Shown here: positions 47,269 to 58,719 of the stretch, one piece after another
Layout: each line of letters starts with the position of its first letter
Position numbering within the stretch: the stretch's first letter is position 1
Origin: Garcia nutans
Taxonomy: Eukaryota > Streptophyta > Magnoliopsida > Malpighiales > Euphorbiaceae
NCBI GenBank assembly: GCA_947685225.1
Contig: CANTUV010000024.1
Coordinates: forward strand, 17,812,001 to 17,876,000
DNA: 64,000 nucleotides
Reading direction: 5' to 3'
Program-made: the position numbers and the translations under genes
Notes under the pieces: generated by a model
Seen by the model: the letters and a program-made list of their open reading frames with translations, nothing else
What the model was told of the DNA's origin: nothing
Database searches by the model: none

Positions 47269-49445
47269 TGTAGACCCTTAATTTTTGATCCAATCCGATC
47301 CAATATGCTTTATTTAGTCCAAAAAGATTTTTGTTGTTTAATTGGTCCAAAATAATTTTAATTAAATAATTTTTACCTTAGTATCTAATTTTTATTAATG
47401 AAAAATGAAAATAAACAAATAAAAATAAAAATAAAAATAAAAATCGGAGTCGGAAAAAAATCGGCAGCGAAAAGTGGTCGCGCGGGCCCGTCGAAAATTC
47501 CTGCGGGCGAAATAACTTCCTGCAGGAAATTCCTGCGGGCAAAATTTTTGCCCGCAGGAATTTCCTGCGAGCTGGGGAGCCCATGGGCCCGGCTGGCACT
47601 CCGACGGACCCGGCAGCACAGTTTTTGCCAGCGCAAAATTTTTTGACGCAATTTTTGGAATCCTAATCCGATTAGGTTTTAATTTCTTTTTTTATTAATA
47701 TTAATTACCTTAATTAATTAGGAATATACAACCTAAAAACCACTATAAATAAGGACTAATTAAACCTAATGAAGCGAGGAGAAAAAAAGTGGCAGTGACT
47801 TGATTTTTGAAACCAAATCAAGGAAGGAAAAGGAAAAACTCAATCCAATTGATATTTAAAGCAGCAGCAGCACGATTTAATCAATTCAAAGGCAACCAAG
47901 GCTTGTTTTTGGAGCTAGTTCATCCAAGAAGAGTTATTTTTTGGAGAATCAACAAAAGAAGGTATGTAAAAATCTTTTTGATTTATGTTTTACAGTAGCT
48001 AGGTTATAAAATTTTAGATTTTTTAAATAAAAAATCTTAGAGCTTTAACTTAATTTTTCCAAGATTAGAACATTAAAAATGTGACTTTCTTTTCTAAAAG
48101 GACTCAAAATTGTTATTTTTTCTTCTTAAAAATCTTTAAACTTTAATTGAACATATTTTTCAATAAAACCAAAATAAAATTCTGTTTTTTTAAGATTTTA
48201 AAGTAGGTTCTTTTTCATTCAAAAAACCTTAAAAAAATATCTTTTCTACTCATAAAAACTTCAATCCATGTGTTTAAATTCATAAAATTTCATAAATCAT
48301 CAAAGTGCTTTGTTAAAACCCTAAAAATAATTCCTTACTGGAGAACTCCAATTTCAAAGCCTAAATCCAAAATTCAACTTTTAAACTTAAAACAATGAAC
48401 CCTAATCCTTTTAAAACCTTAAACCCTAATTTTTATGAACTCTAATCCTTTTGAAACATTAAAAAACATAAAAACATAAAAACTCAAAAAAGTCACAGTA
48501 GCTTAATTCACTATTTAAAAATCATGAATTAAAAAGTATTTCAAAGTATCCAAAACCCTAATTTCATAATTTTACCATTCAAATCTTAATTTTGTTAATC
48601 AAAGAGTCTCACCAATCCTTTAAAACATAAAACTCTAATTTATTCTAATTTCATAAAAAGTTACAGTAGGCATAAATTAGACTTTTATTTGCTTTATTCA
48701 ATACCATACTTGATATGCTTTGATTTATCTCTTATGCTTTAATCTATTTAATTTCAATACTTGATTTATTTAATTTATCATGGATGGATGTTTATTTTAT
48801 TGATATTTAAATACTTTTGATGAATGATTTATTTATGAAGGATGATTATTTACTTTTATCAATCAATTTAGACTTCCAAAAGATGTAAGAGGTATGTTTC
48901 CACTTGGTGGGTACCTCATTAGTTAAACATCATGTAATTTAATTTTCTTTTCTATTTTAGAACTTATGTAAAGGGCATGTTTCTACCTTTTGGTGGGTGT
49001 CCTACCTAGGCATGTGATGTAAGGACATGTTTCATCCTTGGATGGGTGTCCATTTATTTGTTTTGTTTTGTTTGGACATTGCTTTGATTTTAATATATTG
49101 ATGCTTTCTTTTAATTATTGTGTGTAATATGGACAATGTTGTTATACTTAAGAATTTTATAATATTAAGACCTGTAAAGGAGGCCGGTTCCAATGAACCG
49201 GGCGTTGTGGGGGTGCTGGGCCATTTCTCACCTTCCCCACACGTACCCAACTTTTCGAACCCATTAGGGGGTTGGGGATTCCTTAGGAATCGAGTCATCC
49301 ACCCCTTTCTTTTTCCCAGCCCGTCCGGGTGGCGACTCCATTTTCTCCGGACTTAGGTCCGTGTTCTCTAAGGCCCCGAGCCTAAACAGTGCCGAAGTCG
49401 CAAGAACCATTCCACCGGGAGTGGGGGCGAAAATCCCCGCTCACA
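47269..49445 (+). mobile_element. Solo Tat-like LTR with perfect TSD GGAGG
   Basis: It starts TGTAGACCCTTAA and ends CCCCGCTCACA, 2177 bp, with GGAGG at 47264-47268 and 49446-49450. It is the same family as 28371-30008 and 36172-37998 but on the plus strand. A 47-bp perfect palindrome lies at 47522-47568, and a TATA candidate (TATAAAT) at 47744-47750. Apparent ORFs around 47378-47651 are mirror readings of the palindrome. Removing it joins the gag frame cleanly. Confidence 0.95.
47522..47568. repeat. 47-bp perfect palindrome in the solo Tat LTR
   Basis: Two 23-bp arms (blocks GGAAATTCC and TGCGGGCAAAA) surround a single T. The TTCCTGCGGGC block also occurs once just upstream. It sits about 180 bp before the TATA candidate, in a GC-rich island of presumed U3 that the other two LTRs of the family do not share. 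Confidence 0.95.
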
Positions 49446-50937
49446 GGAGGCAGTTTTGGAAGACATAGAAACAGAAATAAATCTGAAAATAGACAAAGAA
49501 GAAGAGTTTGAAGTGATGGAAGGAGCTGGGCCAAGGACAATGTAGGAGTTTGCTAAGCCCAATCTCAATGGAGCTGAATCTAGTATCCGAAGGCCGACAG
49601 TTGCTGCAAACAACTTCGAAATAAAAGCAAATGTAATTTAAATGGTGCAGTAGACTTGTCAGTTTGATGGGTTTCTTGATGAAGATCCTAATGCACATAT
49701 TGAGAATTTTCTGGAAATATGTGACACATTCAAGATAAATAATGTCTCAGATGATGCAATTAGGTTGAGGTTGTTCCCATTTTCCCTTAGAGATAGACCA
49801 AAGAAGTGGCTGAAATCTTTTTCTCCAGGAACCTTCACCACATGGGGTCAATTGGCAGAGAAATTCCTAGAGAAATACTTCCCACCATCCAAAACTGCTA
49901 AGTTGAGGAATGATATCTCATCCTTCCTGCAGCAAGATGGTGAGACCCTTTATGATGCCTAGGAAAAATTTAAAGATTTGCTGAGAAGGTGTCCTCATCA
50001 TGGACTCCCACTATGGCTTCAAATTCAAACATTTTACAATGGGTTGAATTATGCAAGTAAGCAATCCATTAATGCAGCAACTGGTGGTACCATAAACAAC
50101 AAGACACCTGAACAAGCAAGGGATTTAATTGAAGACATGGCTATCACCAATTATCAGTGGCAAGCCCCAAGGGAGCAAGGAAAGCTGAAGGTCATGGTAT
50201 CACACCAATTAGATCCTATGGTGGCTTTGACAGCCCAAGTGGAAGCATAGAATAAAAAATTTGATTCCTTAGCCTCTTCTTCTGGGAAAGTAATGCAAGT
50301 AATGTCTTTTGAATGGTGTGGGGGTGGACATCAAAGTCAAGATTTCCAAAGTGGCTACATGTTTGCTAGGCAAGAGCAAGTAGATTATGTGGGAAATATG
50401 CCAAGGCAACAACAAAATAACCCCTACAGCAACACATACAATCCGGGGTGGAGAAATCATCCAAATTTCTCATGGAATAACCAAAATAATCCAAGACCTC
50501 CCCATGGATTCCAGCAGCCCCAACATTCAGAAGCAGCCCCTCCAAGAAAGATTAGTTTGGAGGACATGATGCAAAAATTTATAGCAGCTTCTGAAACTAG
50601 GCTCCAATCAACTGAAACCACCATAAGAAATCAGCAAACCTCTATTCATAATTTGGAGAATTAGATGGGACAAATTGCCAAGATGCTCAGTGAGAGACCA
50701 CAAGGGAGTTTACCTAGCAATACTGAGGCAAATCCTAAAGAGCAACTTAAGGCAATTACACTAAGGAGTGGAAAAGAGATCAAGGGTAATGTGGAAGAGA
50801 AAAGGGCTAAAGTACAGGAAAAAGAAAAAGAAGACGATTCTCCTGTCACTTCGGGAGAGAAAGCTAGACTAGAAAGTGAGAGAGAGAAGCAGCCGCAAGA
50901 AAGCAGCCCCATATTGAAGGAATACTGACCTAGAGTA

Positions 50938-53639
50938 CCTTATCCGGCAAGGTTGAACAAGGACAAGATTGATGCTCAGTTTGGTAAGTTTCTTGAACTT
51001 TTTAAACAATTGCACATTAATATTCCATTTGATGAAGCTTTGTCACAGATGCCTAAATATGCTAAATTTTTGAAAGATATCCTTTCTAACAAAAGGAAAC
51101 TTGAGGAAGTGTCTTTAGTGCAGTTATCTGAAAAGAGTTCAGTAATTTTGCAAAGGAGGTTACCTAAGAAGTTAAAAGATCCAGGAAGTTTTACCATTCC
51201 ATGTTTAATAGGTAACCTTGAGGTCAAGAGTGCATTAGTTGATTTGGGGGCTAGCATAAGTTTTATGCCATATAAAATTTTCAAAGAATTAGGCATTGGT
51301 AAATCTAAACCAACACTCATGACCATCCAACTTGCTGATAAGTCAGTGGTCCACCCTCGTGGCATTATAGAAGATGTGTTGGTAAAAGTCACGGATTTCA
51401 TTTTCCCCAATGATTTTGTTGTCATGGATATTGATGAGGATGCGGATGTTTCACTTATTCTTGGTAGACCATTTTTAAATACAGCCCGTGCCCTTATCGA
51501 TGTTCATGATGGCACATTAACTTTGAGAGTGGGTGATGAGAAAGTTATTTTTAGGATACATGATGCCATGAAACATTCACTTTCAATTGATGAAGCGGAA
51601 TCATTCAATGATGTTGTTGACCATGAGACCATAAATTGTGTTACTAACATTGTTTCCATGGATCCCCTTGAGTTGTGTTTATTACAGGAAAATGTTGAGG
51701 GTCAACAGCAATGGAGCAGCTTGCTTTTCTTGAAGCAAGCAAATCCTTCAAATGCAGGGCATATGAGACTATTGAGATACTAAAGGAAAAAAAGTCAAAA
51801 CCATCAGTGATTGATCCACCCAACTTGGAACTGAAGCCCCTTCCAGATCACCTTGAGTATGGATTTCTGGCGGAGAAAAAGAAACTGCCAATAATTCTGA
51901 GTTCCCACCTATCTTTTGAGCAAAAGGAGAAGCTTATTTAGTTGTTGCAGAAACATAAGCAAGTGATAGCTTGGAAGATAGTAGACATAAAGGGTATCAG
52001 TCCATCCTATTGCACTCACAAGATACTGATGGAGGACGAATTCAAACCAGTAGTGCAACCACAAAGGAGACTAAACCCAAAGATGAAAGATGCAGTGAAG
52101 GCTGAAGTGATAAAACTACTTGATGCAGGGATTATAAATCCAATCTCGGATAGTTCTTGGGTGAGCCCAGTCCAGGTAGTACCTAAGAAAGGAGGGGTGA
52201 TGGTGGTCCCTAATGAAAATGATGAGCTGATTCCAACAAGAACAGTTATCGGTTGGAGGGTTTGCATAGACTACAGGAAATTGAATGATGCAACTAGGAA
52301 AGACCATTTTCCTTTACCCTTCATTGATCAAATGTTGGAGAGGTTATCCGGCCATGAGTACTACTACTTTTTGGATGGCCTTTCAGGCTATTTCCAAATT
52401 CCTATTGCCCCGGAAGACCAAGAGAAAACTACATTCACTACCCATATGGGACATTCGCATATCAAAGAATGCCATTCGGGTGGTGCAATGCACCTGCAAC
52501 TTTCCAAAGGTGCATGGTAGCAATCTTTGATGAGCTTATAGAGGATATTATGGAGGAGTTTATGGATGATTTCTCGGTCTATGGCAGCTCATTTGAAAGA
52601 TGTTTAGAAAAGCTTAAAAGAGTCTTGACGAGATGTGAGGAAACCAATCTAGTGCTTAATTGGGAAAAGTGTCATTTCTTAGTTCAAGAGGTAATCGTAT
52701 TGGGACACAAAATTTCAAGCAAGGGCATTGAGGTGGATCGGCCTAAGGTAGATACCATTGAAAAGTTACCACCACCCACATTTGTGAAGGCCATCAGAAG
52801 TTTTCTAGGACATGCGGATTTTTATCGGAGGTTCATTCGAGATTTTTCTAAGATAGCCCGTCCATTGACAAGAATCCTTGAGAAAGATGTGGATTTTGTT
52901 TTTGATGAGGAATGCCTGAGAGCATTCACAACCCTTAAAGAGAAATTGACCCATGCTCCAATCATGGTAGCTCCTAATTGGAATCTACCATTTGAAAGCA
53001 AGACCTTGAACAAGTGACTTTGCAAGCAAGACCTTGAACACAACTCAAGCAAATTACACAACTATAGAGAAAGAGCTACTAGCTGTGGTTTTTGCTTTTG
53101 ACAAGTTTATATCATACCTCATCTTGTCAAAAGTGATTATTTATACAGACCATTCAACTTTAAGGTATTTATTTGCAAAAATTGATGCAAAGCCTAGGCT
53201 AATCCATTGGGTTTTGTTGTTGCAGGAATTTGACTTGACGATTCAGGACAAGAAGGGAGCTGAAAATCTTGCAGCAGATCATCTTTCTCGCTTGGAGAAT
53301 CCAACCTTGGAGAGGTTTGAAGAAGGGGACATTGATGATCACTTCCCCGATGAGCAGATGTACGCCATGGTAAGTGAGGTAAGTAACTTAAATTTTGAAA
53401 TACCTTGGTTTGCAGATTTTGCTAACTATTTAGCTATTAGGGAACTTCCTAAGGACTTAACCTATCAAGCAAAGAAGAAATTCTTTTCTGATTTAAAGTA
53501 TTATTTTTGGGAGGATCCCTTTTTGTTTAGATTATGTAAGGATCACATGATCTGACGATGTGTGGCATGGCTCGAAACAATAAACATTCTTAGTCAATGC
53601 CATGCTGGACCAGCTGGTTGTCATATGGGAGCCAATAGG
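50938..53639 (+). pseudogene. Athila-like pol: protease, RT, RNase H, integrase start
   Basis: Protease: ALVDLGASISFMPYKIF (about 51235) with D-L-G-A-S, and ILGRPFLNTARALIDV. RT: GWRVCIDYRKLNDATRKDH (about 52250), YFLDGLSGYFQIP, then FMDDFSVYG (about 52560) as the catalytic box. RNase H: IYTDHSTLRYLF and AADHLSRL. Integrase: only the start of the zinc finger (SQCHAGPAGCHMGANR) before an insertion at 53640. Frame changes lie near 51710, 52440 and 53000, with stops at 51939 and 53553. The RNase H start with its first catalytic Asp is deleted at about 53000. Sequence style is clearly Athila lineage. Confidence 0.9.
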
Positions 53640-54391
53640 TGTAATATCCCAAAGTATACCCTAAAAGTTTTGGTATTATTGTTGTATTTGGATTTAATGT
53701 ATATGTTTAATTGGAAAGAGAAGGAGGTAAGGGAAGAATGTATATGTTATATATATAGTGATATATATAACAAATACAAGTCAAACTAATGGAAGTCAAA
53801 AGAAGATTGTTTATTTTTATAATTAATTAAATGGAAAATTAATTAATGGAAGAGGATATATAGATTATTTTAATATTTAAATTGCTTGGTGGAGTTTTAA
53901 AGAGATTAAGTGTTTGACTTTGCTTCTTATTTTTCTTCTTTTCTTCTTCTTTCTTTGTGGTTTGGCCGGCACCTTCCAAAGAAAGAGAGGAAGTGAGTTT
54001 TTGATTTTTCCAAGCTTAAGATTGAAGGAAGTTTCAAGTGATCAAGTTGGAAATCTAAGAAGTTTCATCATTTTGGTAAGTTTCCACTTGATTTCTTAGT
54101 TTTCTTTTAAGTTCTATTTGAGTTTGATGGTTGAGTATTGATGGTTTCAGTATGTTTGATTGTGGTGTGTTTGAGAGTGTTGGGTTTAATTGATTGTGAT
54201 TTTGGGGTTGAATTGAAGAGATGGAGTTAGGTTTGGTGTTGAAAGAGTAAGGGTTGTGTTTATGTTATGGTTGTGAATTGGTAATTGATGTATGTTGTGA
54301 GTTTGAGCAATTATTATCTTAGATTTTCAATGTGTTTGTGTTTAATGATGTTGAAAGCACAGAATACATGAGTTTGATTGGAAACAGAAGC

Positions 54392-54480
54392 ATAATGGAT
54401 GCCACGACCGTGGCCCTTGGATGCCACGACCGTGGGGGTTGTGAGGTCATGACCGTGGGGTTGTGAGGCCACGACCGTGG
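54392..54480 (+). repeat. CCACGACCGTGG repeat cluster
   Basis: The near-palindrome GCCACGACCGTGG occurs three times and a GTCATGACCGTGG variant once. It occupies a similar place in the LTR to the CACGGCC cluster of sister LTRs and may be a diverged or replaced version. Confidence 0.75.
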
Positions 54481-55179
54481 GGACCTAGATACTGGTTGTG
54501 GCTTGTATTTTATGATCTTCGGGCCTAGTATGAGACTAATAGGTGAATAATTGTATTGGAATTCATGTCTATTTGTAAATAAGGGTGTATTATTCCTTTT
54601 GAATTAGGTTGTGAAGAGGTTGAGTTGCCCTAATCCAAGTAGTGGAGAATTCTTGGAAGAGGAAGTGTATAGATTGGTGTGAGTTGTTATTAAGGTAAGT
54701 ACAAACCCTACATTATTGCATACATTTACATGTCATTGGGACTTAACACATTTGGTTGTAAATGTGTTAATTTATCTATTACATTGTTGATACATTTGAT
54801 TAATGTTATGATTTGCATAATGTGAAAGATATGACGATCATTCAACATGTAGGTGCAATGCAATTGGTTATGTATACTTTAATGATGAATTGCTTTAATG
54901 TGAATTGAAATATGAAGAAATGTGAAGCCATTGTTGTTGGCTATAATATTGCAAATGAAATAATTGAGGCATGGTTGCCTAAATGATTATGAAGAAATGT
55001 GAAGCCATTGTTGTTGGCTATAATGATTCAAGTGAAATAAGTGGGGCATGTTTGCCTAGAAGATGATGAGAAAATAAGAATGAAATTGATAATGAAATAA
55101 TGAATGAATTGTGTGTCTAATATGTTATTCCATTTTCAGAGTTTTTTTGTTGGTGGCATGCCTAATAGTAACAATCTCG

Positions 55180-55395
55180 TGAAGCTAGGTTGGGCCAAGT
55201 TGGGTTGAAGTTTAGCATGCTTAACTCCCCTTGAAACTTGGTTGGGTCTAGTCCTTGAAGCCTAGTTGAGATGTTACAACCATTGAAGCTAGGTTGGGTT
55301 TGGTTCTTGAAGCCAAGTTGGGTTGATACTTAGCATGCTTTGTTCCCCTTGAAGCTTGGTTGAGCCTAATCCTTGAAGCCTAGTTGGGATAATGA
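55180..55395 (+). repeat. CTTGAAGC..GGTTGGGT repeats in the LTR
   Basis: Degenerate units such as TTGAAGCTAGGTTGGGT and TTGAAGCCTAGTTGGG recur with variable spacers. A matching block is in the solo LTR at 60285-60445. Other LTRs of the family have the GTAACAG...CTGTTAC units here. Confidence 0.75.
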
Positions 55396-55639
55396 TAATG
55401 ATAAATGTGATAATTGAACCAAAACATTAACTCTGAAAGTTGAATGGCATATTAGTGTCTTTTGGGCCCATGCTTGTCTTTGTTTCAATGTGATTCATGA
55501 ATGGTGAAACAATTGAATAAAATAATGGAATGTAGTGTTATGAAAAATATTAATTTATTATTTATGAATATTGTCTTTATTGTTGAAATGTGTGACATTG
55601 ACCTTGCATTGAAGCATATTGTTATTGTGGTTTATACCA

Positions 55640-55677
55640 CTAAGCTGTTGGCTTAGCGCGATTGTGGTTCATCGCGC
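55640..55677 (+). other. Two-hairpin motif in the chromovirus LTR
   Basis: CTAAGCT/GGCTTAG (one G-U pair) with loop GTT is followed by the perfect stem GCGCGAT/ATCGCGC with an 8-nt loop, then CAGGTGACAG. The equivalents at 58611-58648 (GCGCGAA/TTCGCGC) and 60767-60804 (GCGCGAT/ATTGCGC) keep pairing through changed bases. Confidence 0.75.
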
Positions 55678-56046
55678 AGGTGACAGGGTAGAACCAGAGA
55701 GTTCAGCTAGACCGAGTCGAGTCTAGACTCTGAAGTGTTGATAGTGGGCTTAAAGATCAGAGACGAACTCCCAAACATGTATAAACTTTATGTTTTGTAA
55801 AAATTGATTTTGATGTATATGTATTTGTAAATACCGCTACATTTTCCACTGCGTATCAAATAAACATTTTATCTATTGTATTTTATAATATTATTTGAAT
55901 GTTTCAAGTTTTCTTATAATGTTGTTAAATTGAAAGATTGGTTTTCTTATTATAAACTGTGACACTCCTGTATTCGGTATATGTATATTATAGGTGTAGT
56001 AGTATGTAGTATGCGTATACGGGGTATAGGGGTGTTACAACTGTTT

Positions 56047-56058
56047 TGGTATCAGAGC
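56047..56058 (+). other. Primer binding site, initiator tRNA-Met type
   Basis: TGGTATCAGAGC lies 7 nt after the LTR end, the same geometry as in the tandem array. The leader then continues to 56181, where the next LTR is inserted. Confidence 0.92.
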
Positions 56059-58195
56059 CTAGGTTTGAGATTCTCTACCTAGGTAAATTGTAAGGAAAAA
56101 GAAAATTTTGATTTTAAAATATGATTTTTGGAATAAGATACATGTTTTGGTATTGGCAGTCTCTGATCTTTAATGAGGTACTGTAATATCCCAAAGTGTG
56201 CCCTAGAAGTTTTGATATTATTATTGTAATTGGATTAAGTTTATATGTGGAATTTGAAAAAAGAAAAGAAAAGAAAAGAAAAATTGAAGAGAGAGTTTAT
56301 ATGTTGTATATATGGAAATATATACAAGTCAAAATGGATGGTCAAAGGAAGAAGATATTTATTTTGTTATTTATGAAATTACTAAAAAGGACAAATAAGT
56401 AAAAGGGAGTTAAGATTTATAGAAGAGGGTATTTTAGTAATTTTCTTTTTGGAATGCTTGGTGGAGGTTTAAAGTGGTGAAAAGTTTGACTTTGTCTTTA
56501 ATTTCCTTTTCATTTTTTTCTTCTTTTTCATTTAACCCGTAACCATCACTGCCACCACCATTTCTTCTTATTTCTTTCTTCTTCTCCAATTATTTTAGTT
56601 CAAAATCAAAGAATCTTTAGTGATAATTTAGGAATTTTATGGGAAATAGCTAGACTATGTGAGATTTTACAAGGACATTGCTAAGGAACCAAGGATTTCA
56701 AGGAAATAGGAATGAAAAGAGCTAATTGAAAGGTCAAGAGAGCAAGATAGAGTTTTGATTTTCTAAGATCAAATTCAAAGGAGATTTCAAGAAAACAAGT
56801 TAGAAATTCAAGAAGTTCATCATTTTTTGTTAGTTCTCTCTCTTGATTTCCTTTGTTCTTTTTGAAGTTGTGTTTGAGGTGGATGAATTGTTGTTGATAG
56901 TATGATTAAGGTTGTTGTGGTGTGTTTATAAGTGTTGAAATTGAATTAAGGATAAGAAGTTAGGTTGGTGTTGGTGATGAAAGAGTAAGAGTTGTGTTTA
57001 GTGAAGTTGAAATTTTTCTGTTTTACAATTAGTAAAGGTTGTGACTTGTATGATTTTTAATTAAATATAGAAAAACGATATTGAAGTGAATTTTTGATAT
57101 GTTGTGCCTCAATGAGTCTAGAATGACCGAAAAATATTTTGAGTTGAATTCCGAATGGTTATGATTATGGAAAAATTATTTTTATTAGACCTGTTCCAGC
57201 AGGTACCTTGACTGAGACAGCTATTTTTCGGGATTTTTAATAACATGTGGAGAAATAATATCCAATTGAATTTTGGATATGTTGTTGTTTAGTGAGTCTA
57301 GTATTTGATAAAAATAATTTGGAACCACGTTGATTGAATTTAATTCATGGAATTGACAAAGTTCAGAACTGCTGCCAGGATGCAGGGCAATTGCAGTAGT
57401 CTAGTTAGGTGAACTATTTGATCAAGATTTTCTGTTCAGTTTGATATGAAATTTTAAAGGAATGATTTTAAGATGTAAAACAAAATTCTGTAAAAAGTTT
57501 AGAGTTTTTAGTCAAGTAGATTATTTTATACAATGTTTCAAAATAAGGATTAAGTTGAGTCCAAAACCAAAATTTACTATTCATATGGTCATTTTGCTAA
57601 TATTCCTTTTGGATTAGGTTGTGAAGAGGTTGAATTGCCCTAACCTAAGTGTTGAGGATTCTTGGAAGAGTAAGTGTATAGATTGGTGTGAGTTGGTTTT
57701 AAGGTAAGTACAAACTACATTATTGCATACATTCATATGATGTTGAGACTTAACATACATTTGATTGTAAATGTGTTAAGAAATCTAATGCATTGTTAAT
57801 GCATATTAATAATTTATGTTTGGTATATTGTGAATGTTGTGATGAGCATGTAAAATATGTGTTAATGCCATTGATTATATCCATTTGAATAATGAATTGA
57901 TTAATGCGATTTGAAATATAACAAAATGTGAAAGATATGATGTTGTGAAAAGTTGCTTTATTGTGATTTGAGATCATATGAGATGATTGAGGCATGGTTG
58001 CCTAATTTGTTTATGAGAATGAAATGAATTGAGAAAGAAATGTATAAAGATATAAATGAAAAGAATTTTGTGTCTAATTTGTTAATCAACCTTCAGAGTT
58101 CTGGGTTTGGTGGCATGCCTATAAAGTACTGGATAGGTAAAAAGACCGGGTCGTAAGCCGATTCCAGTTGATAAATGTGAAATGTAAATTATAGT

Positions 58196-58338
58196 AACAG
58201 TCTTGCCGGGTTGAGGATCTCCTTGGTTTATCCGGGTTGAGGTCCAAGAGACTGGGTCTGTTACAGGTAACAGTCTTGCCGGGTTGAGGATTTCCTCGAG
58301 TTTAGCCGAGTTGAGGTCCAAGAGACTGGGTCTGTTAC
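58196..58338 (+). repeat. Duplicated GTAACAG...CTGTTAC unit
   Basis: Two adjacent units each run GTAACAGTCTTGCCGGG to GACTGGGTCTGTTAC. They are the plus-strand equivalents of the pair at 3163-3338. Confidence 0.8.
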
Positions 58339-58719
58339 CATATCCATGGATAGAGATATATATGTGTATCGCCTATAGGCTTGATGATTATGATTATGGA
58401 CCAAAACAGTAACTCTGAACTTTGAATAACATATTAGTGTCGTTTGGGCCCATATTTGTCTTTGTGTCAATGTAAATCATAAGTGATGAATAAAATGATG
58501 TAATGTAGTCTTGAACAATATAAAGATATCATTTGTGAATATTGTCTTAACTATTGAAATGTGTGACATTAGCATGGCATTAAAGCATCATAGCACTGTA
58601 GTTTGTACCACTAAGCCGTTGGCTTAGCGCGAATGTGATTCTTCGCGCAGGTGACAGGGAAGAACCAGATAGTTCCTCTAGGCCGAGTCGAGCCTAGATT
58701 TTGAAGAGTGAATAGTGGG

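Larger units (their letters stand above)
47181..50934 (+). pseudogene. Athila-like gag, split by a solo LTR
   Basis: The ATG at 47181 opens a basic or acidic N-terminus (LRRKRKEE). The frame resumes after the insertion at 49446. Capsid motifs follow: GFLDEDPNAHIENFLEICDTFK, LFPFSLRDRPKKWLKSF and TFTTWGQLAEKFLEKYFPP. Next come YNPGWRNHPNFSW-type sequence and the C-terminal TLRSGKEI motif. Premature stops in the continuous frame lie at 49543, 49639, 49651, 49960, 50248, 50662 and 50926. Most fit CAG, CAA or CGA turned into a stop. Gag would form the particle. The frame leads straight into the protease region. Confidence 0.88.
53640..56039 (+). mobile_element. 5' LTR of a plus-strand chromovirus
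   Basis: It starts TGTAATATCCC and ends GGGGTGTTACA, 2400 bp, and interrupts the Athila-like integrase (left flank ATAGG; the right one lies outside the window). It contains CCACGACCGTGG repeats (about 54392-54480), GGTTGGGT-type repeats (55180-55395), the two-hairpin motif (55640-55677) and an AATAAA signal about 180 nt further on. The PBS and gag-pol of this element follow on the right, split by nested LTRs. Confidence 0.9.

Noticed and set aside
47378..47651. Several overlapping ORFs on both strands
   Set aside because: They mirror each other across the GC-rich palindrome in a solo LTR and show no domain.
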